The notes under the pieces are model-generated. The model searched no databases, had not been told where the DNA came from, and was given only the letters and a program-made list of their open reading frames with translations. A stretch of 64,000 nt of DNA from Adiantum capillus-veneris (Eukaryota > Streptophyta > Polypodiopsida > Polypodiales > Pteridaceae). Below, one piece after another: positions 23,038 to 34,306 of this stretch. How positions within the stretch are numbered: position 1 is the stretch's first letter; each line of letters begins with the position of its first letter. The position numbers and the translations under genes were made by a program. The stretch covers positions 86,088,087 through 86,152,086 of the forward strand of contig CM043966.1 in NCBI GenBank assembly GCA_014529385.2. The letters are read 5' to 3'.

Positions 23038-24614
23038 TTATTGACATTCGACGGCGAGGTTTCCTGTTGTTACCTGATTGGTTTGGCAGATTTTCTTGGC
23101 AATTAAGAGTTGTAATTCTGCCGCCCTTTGTTTGATAGTCTTCTTTGCATGGGTTGCTTGGTTTTCTACTATAGTAGATATGGCCACTGTCATTTCCATT
23201 GAGTGTCGTTGATCTTCCTTGCATTTCCAACTCTGTGATATAGCCATATTGTTCTGCTGTGCTTTTGGTTGCCATGTTTTCCTTTGTGTTGGTGGCTTTT
23301 GGATTGTGATGACCTGTGTGTCACTGGCGTTTGTAGTCACCATTTCCTTGGCCTTCTTGGGCGCCCAAACTTGTTTTGTAGATCTGTTTTCATATGTTGT
23401 TTTGGAGTGCCATAACTTCAGATTCTTCGTTTCGGAAGGTTTTGATGTCTTTGTGTGCTTAGTTGCTCTTGGTTGTTTAAGTTCGGCATTATTTCTTGAA
23501 ATATCTTTTGGGATCCATACCTGGTATTTGCGACCTTGATGGAATTGTGCCCAAGATAATTCTTTAGCTCGCACCCACACTTGCCTAGTTCCCTGCATGA
23601 TTATTGGCTTTTGATAGTATTTTTCTTGCCAATTAAACTCTAGATGCTGTTTTGTAGTGTGTTGTGGCTTCCTGTGTTGTCTTCTTGGTGGTGTTTGATC
23701 ATTTTTTTCTAGTTGAGCTTTGGGAAGCCACCTTTGACATGGGTAGTGGGTTGGGTCTTTGCTTTGGTGATTTTCGAAGCTTTAACCCAAACCTTGCCTT
23801 GTTTGGCCACTGTGTTGATAGGCGGCCTCCACTGTCCTTTATTCTCCTCCTTTAGTTCCAATTCCATTGTTATCGAACTTTTTGGTGGAAACTTGGCTTG
23901 CTGATACATTGCGGAATATTCTTCAGGGTAAAGAAGAGGTTCTTGAAACCCCTGTCCATTAAAGATTGCCTACCCTTGAAGAAAGTCCACGTTGACTTTA
24001 TGTTTTATTATCCATGGCACTCGTAGAATGCAACATTGTGAAGCCCGTGCGTATGGAAAAACATGGAACTTATGTTTGTATTCATGGCCCTGTACCATGG
24101 TTGGAAGTATTACTGCAAAGTCTGATGTCACCTTGCCTTTATTAACCCCTTGTAAGCATTGTTGTTTTGCAATTATCTCCGTCAGTGGAAGTTGATCAAA
24201 CAGTTCATGACTAATGATGTTGCACCGTGCCCCTGTATCCAACAATGCATGTGTTTCTATCTCTGCATGGCCTATGTGTATTTTGATGAAAGGAGCCATC
24301 TAGAGATCATCATAGTTTTCCTCATGCTGGTCAATTTGTTGTACAATGAGTCGCACTATCTCCCTTGATTCCCCTGTTTCTCTGATCATGTTGATTTCTA
24401 GTGCAGCTTCTGGGTTTGTTGTTGACACCTCTTTGGTTGGCAGTGATGTGACTTTTGAGGCACAAGTAATTTGTAGCACCGGCGTGTTGATTAAGCGCAA
24501 CCCTTGTTGTTGTTTGCGCTTCAATATCTGAATTTGTGCTTCGTCTTTGGCCTCTTTGATCATCCGTTTCTTCTCCTGCTCAATCTTCGTGGCGTTGTGA
24601 ATTTTTTGTAGCAT
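23038..24614 (-). pseudogene. post-integrase ORF of Gypsy-A: second retropepsin-like domain plus W-x-P-K repeats
   Basis: Directly after the integrase C terminus comes a charged stretch (24,614-24,300; EQEKKRMIKEAKDEAQ). A retropepsin-like domain (24,299-23,970) follows with ALLDTGARCNIIS and a downstream hydrophobic ILRVPWI. Then come basic, Trp-containing repeats to 23,038: GKVWVKASK, RQVWVRAKE, YQVWIPKD, KQVWAPKK and KTWQPKA. The element's ordinary protease is encoded separately near 28.9 kb. No transmembrane segments are seen, so it does not look like an envelope gene. Two further instances lie at 57.4-58.2 kb and 60.7-62.2 kb. Function unknown. This copy is interrupted by stops. Confidence 0.65.
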
Positions 24615-24649
24615 TTCCTAGGTTAATGGCTCCAAATACTTCTTAATCT

Positions 24650-25984
24650 TGCATCCACTAATCCAGTTAGACATCTCACCTCCCTCAAGTGTTGCGACCT
24701 TGATGGCCCCATTGGAAGATACGTCTTTTACTACAAAAGGACCCATCCCCCTCTTTTTCAGCTTTCTCGCATGTTGTTTTAGGGTGTGTATCAAAACATA
24801 GTCCCCTATCTAGATTTTCTTTGGCTTCATATGCATGTCGAAGAATTTTTTTTGGCGTCTTTTTAATGCAAATAAGGCTGCTACCGTCTGTAGACAAAGC
24901 TCCCCTAAATTTTCTAGCTCATCTAGTGTCTCGGATAATTCATGGCCCATCCACTCCAATTGTTTCGCAGTTCTTAACATTGGGTATTAAGATCAATGGG
25001 TAAAATAGCGTTCAAACCAAAAACAAGATTAAACGGTGTCATGTGCAATTTTGGTTTGTAGGCTACTCTATAAGCCCATAACGTAGAATGTAACTTCTGA
25101 TCCCAACCCAACCCGTCCTTGATTCGCTCACAATCTTTGTCAATACCGTGCACAATGTCTTGTTTGTGGCCTTGGCTTGTCCATTAGCTTGTGGATGATA
25201 GGGTGCCAACTTCCTATGAATGATCATGAATTCATCCAAAAGATTTTCAATCACTTCATTCAAAAAATGTGTTCCCCGGTCACTCACAATTTCTATGGGC
25301 ATACCTTACAATGATAAATTCATATAGGAATTGTGTCGTAGTCCTAGCATCTGCCTTGACAGTTGCCTTGGCCTCAACCCACTTTGTGAGATAGTCTGTT
25401 GCCACAATGATATACTGAGCATGTGACCTATACGCTAGAGGGTTAATAGGACCTACAAAGTCGATCCTCCACTTCGCAAAAGCTCTTGTGCCCATCATAG
25501 TCCTCAATGGCATCTCATCTTTCCGTATAGGAGTTTTAGTACGTTGGCATTCCTCACATCTCCTAAGAAATTCTTACGCATCTTGTGACAACGTTGGCCA
25601 CCATATTCCTGCAGTTTGTATGATCATCGTTGTTCTAACTACTGAAAAATGACCCCCTGCCACTCCTTTATGAGCTTGGTCCAAGAGTAGAATATACTCC
25701 GATTCTGTAGCACACATTTGTAGCTCATTATCCGCGCAACGTTTATACAATTGATCGCCTATTAAGCTGTAGTCCCTCGCCTTGGTTTCTATGGTTCTCA
25801 TCCTTGATTTAGACATTCCTTTTGAAAAAACTCTCGTTGTTAGATAGTCAATTAGATATTGACTCCACTTTGGTGCTAGTATTACTTGGTAACATGTGGC
25901 ATAATCCACAGGTGGTTTAAGCTGACAAAATGCACAATCATTAACATAGACATTAACATCTTGCTTCATGTCTGACCAAAACAC
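24650..25984 (-). pseudogene. Gypsy-A integrase remnant
   Basis: Minus-strand pieces carry the zinc-binding end (YVNDCAFCQ), the core (FAKWRIDFVGPI, then DYLTKWVEAKA; IEIVSDRGTHFLNE; APYHPQANGQAKATNKTL) and a GPY-like tail (TPFNLVFGL, then NWISGCKIKKY). The acidic residues of the core are present, but the frame is broken several times (25,280-25,310, 25,060 and 24,900). No chromodomain is seen. The additional ORF begins immediately after. Confidence 0.8.
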
Positions 25985-25990
25985 TCCAAG

Positions 25991-27269
25991 TCATTTCAAT
26001 CGTTGATAAGTCTGTTGTTTTGAGCAATGCAAACCTAGCAACTTTGTGTGTGCCTCCTGTAAATATGCATCATACTCTTCAGGGATTAAGCACAACCTAA
26101 GAATTTGGTCCGATCCGTAATGATACAAGCGTCTTGAAATCAATTGATAGTTTTTGGCTTGCATAACCATGGCTTTTGCCAAATTTGTATTTGCCTCTTC
26201 ATGAATCATTCCAAAAGTCAAAACTTGCACTATGTCTTCCGACCATTTTGGCACCACTTCAATATTGAAACGGCAGGCATCCGGTAGGTCATCTTCCACC
26301 CCTGTTGATTCTTCGCAATGAACCAACCTAGAGAGATGATCGGCCCTCATGTGGGCTGTTCCCTTCTTTACTACGATGGTAAAGTCAAACTCAAGCAAAA
26401 CTATAAACCATCGAACAATTCTTCCTGTGTTACATGGTTTATTGACCAAGTATAACAATGCTTGGTGGTCCACAAAGAATATGAACTTGTTTGCTAGCAA
26501 ATAATGCCTAAACTTTTTTACCACATAGACACGCATCCACATGCACATGAAAGATCTTAGACCAATCCGATGCTTTCAAAATTGGTGCTGATATCAAAGC
26601 ATCTTTCAACTTTTGAAAAGATTCCTCACAATTATCAGTGCAAATAAAAATTGTTATTAACCCATAGAGAGGCCTGGCAATCACTGCATACATGTATGAA
26701 CCTGCGATAATAATCACAATGTCCCATAAAAGATTGGACCTCCTTGATAGTCTTTGGCCTAGGCAATACTACTATCACTCGGATTTTATCCTTGTTAGTA
26801 GATATGCTGTTAGCTGACACTATATGCCCTAGAATTTTGCCTTGCCTTGTCATAAAGACACACTTTTCTGGATTTAGGCAAATTCTATACAATTTGCATC
26901 TCTCGAATACCTTTGTAAGATGTTCAATGTGTTGTTTCCTCAACAAGGAATATACACACAAATCATCCATGTAGATATCCAAAAAATTTCTCAAATATTC
27001 CTTGAATGCATGAGTCATCAATCTTTGGAAGGTAGCTGGAGCATTGGTTAAACCAAACGGCATAACCCTAAAGGAAAAAATGCCCCATTTGATAGCAAAT
27101 GCACTTTTATGTTGATCTTCCAGTTCATCCCCAATTGGTTATACCCCAAAAATCCATCCATGAAACTGTAAGCCATCATTCTTGCTACTCGTTCCAATAC
27201 ATGTTCAGTAATAGGAAGAGGGTAGCTATCTATTATTGTGGCAGCGTTAACCTTTGTGCTCAATTTCAT
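25991..27269 (-). pseudogene. Gypsy-A reverse transcriptase-RNase H remnant
   Basis: RT motifs are seen in order on the minus strand: VNAATIIDSYPLP, then MPFGLTNAPATFQRLM, the catalytic YMDD (in FLDIYMDDLCVYS), CVFMTRQGKILGHIVS and VQSFMGHCDYYRRFI. RNase H and its tether follow (FFVDHQALLYLVN, RADHLSRL) to about 26,000. Stops and frameshifts separate these parts (near 27,060, 26,640 and 26,510). Confidence 0.82.
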
Positions 27270-28037
27270 AGATAAACTCCGCCTCTTTAAGCCTATCTAA
27301 CTCTTCCTTGATCTTCTTTGCGAATGTCTCATTATAGGTATAAGGTCTTTGCTTGGCTTAGCATCTTGTTTGAGGGGAATTGTATGCTGACAAATGTCAG
27401 GATCCACACCCTTCAAGTCTTTGTAAAATCATGCAAAGATATCCTTATATTCCTTGAGAGTCTTTATCAACAATTTCTCTTCTTCTGGACTCAAATCCGT
27501 GGCTATATAGATGGGCTTGGGATCTTCCCCTGGTTCAGCTAAGTCTACTCTCTCGGCATCCTCAGGCCCATCATATGACTCGTTTTTCTTGGGTTTCCTC
27601 ATTGGTTGTTGGACTACCAAAGTCCTGTCATGGATGGTATACTTTTTGAAATGAGAGGGGGCGTCAGGTCCACTCTCCTTCTCTTCACTACTACCATCGT
27701 CCGTGGTCCAAATATTTTTCGATTTTTGTTTCAGTTCATGTGTTTCTTTTTGCGCTCAACCTTAGTGGGAATGGGATCTTCCTCCATAAAGCATTCTCCA
27801 TCTTCCTGACACCACGATGTCTAGGGGTAGATATAGATTCCACATATCTTACTGACACTTTGTCTTTGATGCAATCAGTTGCTTGTACAAGCATCAAAAA
27901 ATGTATCTTGCCTCTAATCTTTGGCATCTCCCTAATTTTTGGCTCTTTCAGATAGGCCTTCCTCCTCTACGTGTACCTAAGTTGTTGCCTAGGTGTTTGG
28001 TTGTGAAAATCATAGAACTTTTCGTGACATTGCTTTC

Positions 28038-28607
28038 CTATTCGGGATCCGATTTCTCATTGTCCGCTTCTATGGATTCTTCATGATCCAAAAATTCCTT
28101 AGAATCATGGAAAACCTCTTCCGGATCTTCCTCAGGTGTCCTATCCACTATTGAGATTTCATCCCTGATTTTCATTACAGGAATGTCCCCTGTTTGATTT
28201 TCACCATCCACTTTATTTTCCGTTGACTCGTTTTCTACCGCCTCTTTTTCCATTACCGCACTCATCATAAGTATAGGAAACACTTGTTCACCAAATTCAT
28301 CACAGAACTTAGTTGGGGTGGCCTCGTTTGTGCAAACATCCAAAGTTGCCAAAATTTGACCCCACTCAAAAGGTTCCAACATTACTTCAAGAAAAGGTTA
28401 TGGCATATAGTACGGATCCTCTACCGCCCTTTCAATGATATACACTTCCCTGGTCAGACTTCCACACATCCAAATAGCTTGAGGTTTGGTTTTCAATGTG
28501 AATTCCCCTGAACTCTTGTGTGTTGCTGAGTCAAAATCCTCTACAGGGGTCCTCATGACATCCCTATAGCTATGGTCTTTTGCATTTATTCTAGTGGTGT
28601 TTTCCAT
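28038..28607 (-). pseudogene. Gypsy-A conserved linker between protease and RT
   Basis: Minus-strand frames at 28,607-28,398 and 28,382-28,038 encode INAKDHSYRDVMRTPV, SATHKSSG, PQAIWMCG, ERAVEDPYYMP and SPTKFCDEFG-like blocks. The same region recurs at 63,943-63,550 with high similarity, and there it is intact. I do not recognise a named domain. Its conservation between two elements suggests a real part of the polyprotein. Confidence 0.6.
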
Positions 28608-28746
28608 GTGTCACAAGTAGATATAAACATCACCCCTGTCTTGAACCATCTTTAGCTGACGCATGAAGGGTCGTCCAAGAATAATGTAATAATTATTCTT
28701 CTTTTCGAAAATCAACTACAGCAAACGTATGCTCGTATTCAATTCC

Positions 28747-29330
28747 TCACAATTGTACCACTCCTTTTTCTAACAACCCTAAGGGTCGCTCTACATAGCC
28801 ATCTGCCAATTGAAGCTTCATCCTAGTGTCTCTTATGGCAGGCTTTCCCCATTTTTCCCACGTTTGTTTTGTGATTATAGCAATTCCTGCTCCACTATCG
28901 AGAATAGCCTTGGTTTTTAAACCATTGTATTCTACTAGCAGAGTAGTATTGTCATCCTCACCTTCGCAATAGTAACCTACCTTCTTAATGGGCACTAGTT
29001 TAGCACTCTTCTTAGGATGGTCACCCAATTCTAGCTCTTCTTGCAAAGCCTTAATCGGATCCATCACCACAAACTTTTCTAGGCATTTCCCTACCTCTGT
29101 CCACAATCCTGGCCTGATTTTCAGCAGTTCTGCCAATGTGATTGTGCACTTCATTGGTGTAGACAAAATCTTCGTTAAAGTTTTTGTGTCTATTTTTGCC
29201 TGTTTTGTCGTATGCTGTGATGGTATTGCCCTAATCTCCGACCTTCCCTCGTATTTGCCCATATAAGGTGGTAGTGTTCTTAAAGATGCTGGCCTACTGT
29301 CTTCCGACTTAACGGACCCCATATCCCCAT
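28747..29330 (-). pseudogene. Gypsy-A aspartic protease
   Basis: The minus-strand frame encodes ALQEELELGDHPKKSAK, VEYNGLKTKAILDSGAGIAI with the DSG active-site triad, and RDTRMKLQLADGYVERPLG. This is a retropepsin fold of the plant gypsy type. The upstream side is cut at 29,331-29,335 by the copia target duplication and continues at 34,282. Confidence 0.75.
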
Positions 29331-29335
29331 AGAAG

Positions 29336-29562
29336 TGATACCATATACATGTGGTAGTGATGTGTGTGAACACACTAGGACCGCCGGGGCATTTTTTCCC
29401 TCTTTAGGAGGTTTTTTCCCCTGTGCATTGTATATACGCCCATCACTCTAGGGCTATCTATCTTTCCATTGCACACTAAGTAACACACTCTCTATTGTGT
29501 GCCTTGAGCTTCCTTCGTCTTCTCCAAGCTGTGTGTGTTTCTCTGCAACCCTAATTCCAACA
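29336..29562 (+). repeat. copia 5' LTR, 227 bp
   Basis: It starts TGATACC directly after the AGAAG duplication and ends CCAACA two bases before the primer site. Its last 19 bp match the residual 3' LTR at 34258-34276 exactly. Confidence 0.85.
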
Positions 29563-29923
29563 ATTGGTATCAGAGCAGGTCACGTCCTCCCGGGCTTAGT
29601 CGCCAGCTGCTCCAGCACACACCTGCTCACTTTCTACGATTTCAGTGAGCTTTGGCAAGCGTTCGCAGGTCGACAAATATTTTGGGTCAGCTCGAAGAGC
29701 TTGGTCTGCTCAGAATTTTGATTTGGGCTCATTTCGGCCTCCGTTTCCACTACGAGCAGGCAGCACAGGCTATTTCGTCATTTTGTGCAGATTTTCTGTC
29801 AGTGCTGTTTTTTGCATAACAGGTACCTTATAGTCTTCTACGGTTTGTGCTATATAGCACAAGTTGTTCCCGCTCCATTTCTCCTATTTTCGGGCAGTTT
29901 TCACATCAGGTGCAGCATTTACC

Positions 29924-31174
29924 ATGGCTGACAACAACAACACAGATGTGTTCAAGATGTTTGCTGCTGAGGACAGGTTGGATGGGGACAACTACCCTAT
30001 GTGGGCTTATATGATGCAACATGTTCTTGTGTCAAAAGGTGTCTGGAACATTGTGCAGGGCATTGATGTACGTCCTGGTTCTGAAGATGTAGGCGATGTT
30101 GAGGATGTTGCAGGTCTTGCTGCAAGGATTGCAGCTGTTAGAGTTGTTTTGCCTACGGCAGAACAAGTTCGTTGGGATGTTAAGGATGCGCAGGCTCATG
30201 CATTGATTGCGTTGTCTGTGAAGCGCACCATTATTCCTCACATCCGTTCAGCAAAATCTGCAAAACAGGCTTGGGATATTCTAGCAAGTCTTTATGCAAG
30301 CCGCAATGAGGCTAAAATTGCTTTGCTGCGTAAAGAGCTAGAGTCGAAGATTATGCATGAGGAAGATGATATGGACACTTTCCTTGCTAGTGTCAAGGAT
30401 ATCAATGAGCAACTCATTTCTACAGGTGAAGTCATTTCGGACAGTTCCCTTGTGCAGACTGTTCTTGATGCCTTACCAGATTCCTACCAGACTTTTGCTA
30501 GTACTTGGAGACTCATGACCCAAGGAAATCCTGAAGTTGTCAAGTTTGATGCATTATGCACATTGCTGTTGCAAGAGTCACTTTCTAGAAAAAACAGGAC
30601 TAGGCAGCGTGCAGTTGAACAGGCTTTTATTGCTTCTCAAAGAAAGGGTGGTAACAGTAATGCAGCCACTTCTTATGCTTCTGCTGCGAGTGGCAAAAAT
30701 TATGTTCCTAATGCTTCTGCTGGCAGCACTTCGTCTGGCAATTCTGGTGATAAGGGAAAAAAGAAGATGCGTTGCCATTATTGTAAAGCCAATGATCACT
30801 TGATCAAGTCATGTCCTAAGTTGAAGGCCAAAGAGGCTAAGAAGAAAGAGGGTGGTTCCACTGCAAATGCTGGTTCCACTACAAATGCAGCCATTGTTGA
30901 GTCTTCTGTGAAAGGAGATTGTGATGCTGATGTTGATGCAGAATGGGCTTTTAGCGCAGAGTGCACTTACAATCCTGCCGTCCATGATGCATGCTTGTCA
31001 GTTGCTGCAGATTCACATGTGTGGTATTTCGAAAGTGGTGCTACAAAGCACATTACCTCACATCGTGAATTGTTTACCTCTCTCGAGTCTGTTCCTCATG
31101 GGAATTCAGTCACTTGTGCCAACAACGCCTCCTTATCCAGTTCAAGGAGTTGGAAAGATTGTGCTCACTGCTGC
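29924..31174 (+). pseudogene. copia gag and protease
   Basis: The ATG at 29924 sits in a good context (ACCATGG). The gag domain (LDGDNYPMWAYMMQHVL, then AKQAWDILASLY, MDTFLASVKDINEQLI, LDALPDSYQTF) is of the copia UBN2 type. It is followed by a zinc knuckle (CHYCKANDHLIKSCP) and the protease start, which reads WYFESGATKHIT: the usual catalytic Asp of DSGA is Glu here. Gag is otherwise intact. A one-base frameshift at about 31,125 moves the protease into the next frame (YPVQGVGKIVLTAANG). Confidence 0.88.
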
Positions 31175-32310
31175 TAATGGCAGTTCCTTCACACTTGTTG
31201 ATGCACTTTATGTACCTGGGATCAAGAAGAATCTCTTGTCTGTATCCGCACTTGCTAGACTTGGACTTGTAGTCAAATTTGTGGATGACAGATGTACAGT
31301 TCATGATCTCAGTTTTGGTGATGAAATTGTTGCATCTGGGCTTTTGTGCCGTGGGCTGTATAAGCTCACTTTGTATGACAAGTGTGGACAAAATTTTGCA
31401 AATGCTGTTGCAGATTCAAGGGCTATTTCAGATGCAAAACTTTGGCATGCACGTTTTGGTCATCTGAATTTTGCCAGTTTGCTGCGTTTGCAGAAATCTG
31501 ATATGGTTGCTTCTTTGCCGCCTCTTGAAGCACCTGTCAAACATGTTTGTGAAGGCTATATTCTGGGTAAAATGCAGCGTTCTAAGTTTCCAAAGGATGG
31601 TTCAGTTAGGGCCACATGCAGGTTGCAGCTTGTGCATAGTGATGTTTGTGGGCCCATGCAAACTCCGTCCTTGGGCAATTACCTATACTTCGTGACTTTC
31701 ATTGATGATTACTCCAGGCATGCATGGGTATTTCCGCTTAAAGCGAAGTCCGAAGTTTTTATGTGCTTCAAATTTTTTTTGGCTATGGCTGAAAATGTCT
31801 CAAAATGTACTATGGGCACCCTCCGTTCCGATCGAGGGGGGGAGTATATGTCTCATGAATTTAATGCATTTCTGGCTAGTCGTGGGATAAAACACCAATG
31901 TACAGTGCCTTATACACCTCAACAAAATGGTGTTGCCGAGAGGAAAAACAGGTCACTAACGGAAATGGCACGATGTATGGTCAAAAGTCAAGCTTTGCCG
32001 CATTCTTTTTGGGTTGAGGCCATCATGTGTGCCACTTATGTACTTAACAGGTGTCCTACGAAAGCTTTGCAGTCTATTACTCCATATGAAGCATGGCATG
32101 ATAGAAAGCCTTCTATTGAGCACATGCGTGTTTTTGGCTGTTTGGCATATGCTTTGGTGCCACAAGTGTAGCGCAGAAAATTGGATGATAAGGCTGTCAA
32201 ATGTATTTTTGTTGGTTATAGTGCTGAAAGCAAAGGTTAAAGGTTGTATCATCCTCAAACAAAACGCATTCTGGTTTCACGGGATGTAGTGTTTGTGGAA
32301 GATTCTGTTT
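31125..32310 (+). pseudogene. copia protease C terminus and integrase
   Basis: The frame from about 31,125 carries the protease end (LVDALYVPGIKKNLLS) and the pre-integrase zinc finger, of which the second CxxC half reads CEGYILGK with a Cys changed to Tyr. The integrase core has all three acidic landmarks (LVHSDVCGPM, FIDDYSRHAWVF, RSDRGGEY, PQQNGVAERKNRS). A TAG at 32169-32171 follows LAYALVPQV, after which homologous sequence resumes (DDKAVKCIFVGYS). Inactive. Confidence 0.88.
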
Positions 32311-32315
32311 AGCCC

Positions 32316-34306
32316 TTGCTATCATGTACTAGAGACAGTAATGTAAGCTCACAGGACATTTATGACACTTTGTTGCCTCTTTTCAGTGGTGGAAATACGA
32401 ATGTAAGTTCCAATGAGGCAAATGTACAGCCTATGGGGGTTTCTGAAAATGTTTTAGAACAGCCTATTACTGATGCAGATGTACATGATGTACTTGATGA
32501 GGAAAGGGCTGAAAATGAGCAGGCTAGAGGTATGCCAAAATGGCTGGTGCACACTTTGCGTGACAGTAAATTGGATGCACCTTTATCTAGTCGTACTCGT
32601 TCAGGCTCTCGCCATGCATCTTATGCATCAAATTGTTATGCTTTGGCTGTGTCTAGTTTACATGATGTTGAGGAGCCTCTGTCTTTTGATGAAGCACAGA
32701 ATTCAGAAAATTGGATTGCTGCCATGAAATCAGAATATGATGCACTTATAGAGAATGACACATGGACTTTATGTGATTTGCCTCCTGGCAAAAAGGCCAT
32801 TAGTACGAAGTGGGTTTACAAGTTGAAATGCAATCCGGATGGTGAGATCGATCGCCATAAGGCTCGACTTGTTGCAAAGGGTTATGCACAACAAAAAGGC
32901 ATAGATTATGAAGAGACTTTTGCTCCCACTTGTCGTATGACTACTGTACGTTTTCTATGTGCATTGGTAGCTCATTTTGGTTGGGATGTACATCAATCAG
33001 ACATTGTTACTGCTTTCTTGAATGGTGACATATTTGAGGAAGTTTATGTAACGCAGCCTCGCGGTTTTGTCATAAAAGGACAAGAGGACAAAGTGTGCAA
33101 ATGTAAGAAGGCTTTGTATGGGTTGAAGCAATCTCCTCGTGCTTGGTATGAGAAAGCTGACACTCATTTGGTTAAACGAGGCTTTCGTAACAGTCCAACA
33201 GAAAGCACATTGTATGTAAAGCGTGAGGATGATGTATTTCTCATTGTGGTTCTTTATGTTGATGATTTGCTGATCACTGGACCAAATGAGAGACATATTG
33301 CTGAATTTAAGGCTGATTTGAATGCTACTTTCAAGATGAAAGATTTGGGCCTGTTGCATCATTACTTGGGTATACAGTTTAAGCAGTGTGATGGTGGTAT
33401 TGCCTTGTGTCAGAAAAGTTACATAGAGACATTGCTATGTAAGTTTGGACTTGAGGATTGCAAACCTATTGTCACTCCCATGGAAACAAGTTTGAAGTTG
33501 AGTCTACATGATGCTGGCGATCCTGTTGATGTCACTCTTTACCAAACTAACGTTGGCTGCCTCATTTATGTATGCAACACGAGGCCAGATATTCAGTTTG
33601 CAGTCTCGCAGGTCAGCAGATTTATGCATAGCCCAGGGTCTAAGCATTGGCAGGCTGTCAAGAGGATTTTCCGCTACCTTAGTGGCACTTTACATCTTGG
33701 CTTGTTTTATCCCAAGGGGGATCATTGCCGCCAGACTTACATGCTTTTTCGGACTCAGATTGGGCTGGTTGTTTTGACACGCGAGTGTCCACAAGTGGTT
33801 TTTGTTTCATGCTTGGCAGTTCATGTATATCATGGTTGAGCAAGAAGCAACCTACTGTGGCCACTTCGAGTTGTGAGGCTGAGTACATGGCAGTCTTCAC
33901 AGCTACGGTTGAGTGTGTATGGCTCAGACGCCTTATGGCTGACTTGGGTGTTGGACAGGACACTGCCAACACTATCTACACTGACAGTCAGAGCGCATTG
34001 GCAGTTGCGAGGAACCCAGTTTTTCATGCTCGCACAAAGCACATTGAGGTGCATTACCACTATGTCAGGGAGAGGCTCTCAGCAGGAGAGATCAGCTTGG
34101 CTTATGTGCCAACACAGGAGGACCTTGCAGATCTTTTCACAAAGGCATTGTCTCGTGAGAAGCTTGAAGCTTTCCGCAAAGCTTTGGGCTTACTCCCCTT
34201 TGTGGACTCATCCTGTCCTCAGGGCATGGCACTTCCCTTTACTCATGTGCCAGCTTTTGCAACCCTAATTCCAACAAGAAGGACGTTAAATCCATCTCTG
34301 AATTAG
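32316..34306 (+). pseudogene. copia reverse transcriptase and RNase H
   Basis: The frame at 32316-33839 includes WIAAMKSEYDALIENDTW, STKWVYKLK, the RT core FLNGDIFEEVYVTQPRGF, ALYGLKQSPRAWYEK and the catalytic VLYVDDLLI, then MKDLGLLHHYLGI and NTRPDIQFAVS. A frameshift in the G run near 33,716-33,720 moves RNase H to the frame at 33725-34306 (DSDWAGCFDTRVSTSG, SCEAEYMA, HIEVHYHYVRE, DLADLFTKAL). The last residues before 34,276 run through the LTR remnant, and the final codons are target DNA. Confidence 0.88.

Larger units (their letters stand above)
29336..34276 (+). mobile_element. Ty1/copia retrotransposon, 4,941 bp, 3' LTR reduced to 19 bp
   Basis: AGAAG lies on both sides (29331-29335 and 34277-34281), giving a 5-bp target duplication. 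The 5' LTR is 29336-29562 (TGATACC...CCAACA). TGGTATCAGAGC at 29565-29576 is a perfect initiator-Met-tRNA primer site. Gag-protease, integrase, RT and RNase H follow in copia order. At the 3' end only the last 19 bp of the LTR (TGCAACCCTAATTCCAACA, 34258-34276) remain, joined directly to RNase H-proximal sequence, so most of the 3' LTR and the polypurine tract were deleted while the target duplication was kept. It is inserted in the gag-protease region of Gypsy-A, in the opposite orientation. Confidence 0.93.

Noticed and set aside
23038-24614. Post-integrase ORF as an envelope-like gene
   Set aside because: No signal peptide or transmembrane stretch. It contains a protease-like motif and basic repeats instead.
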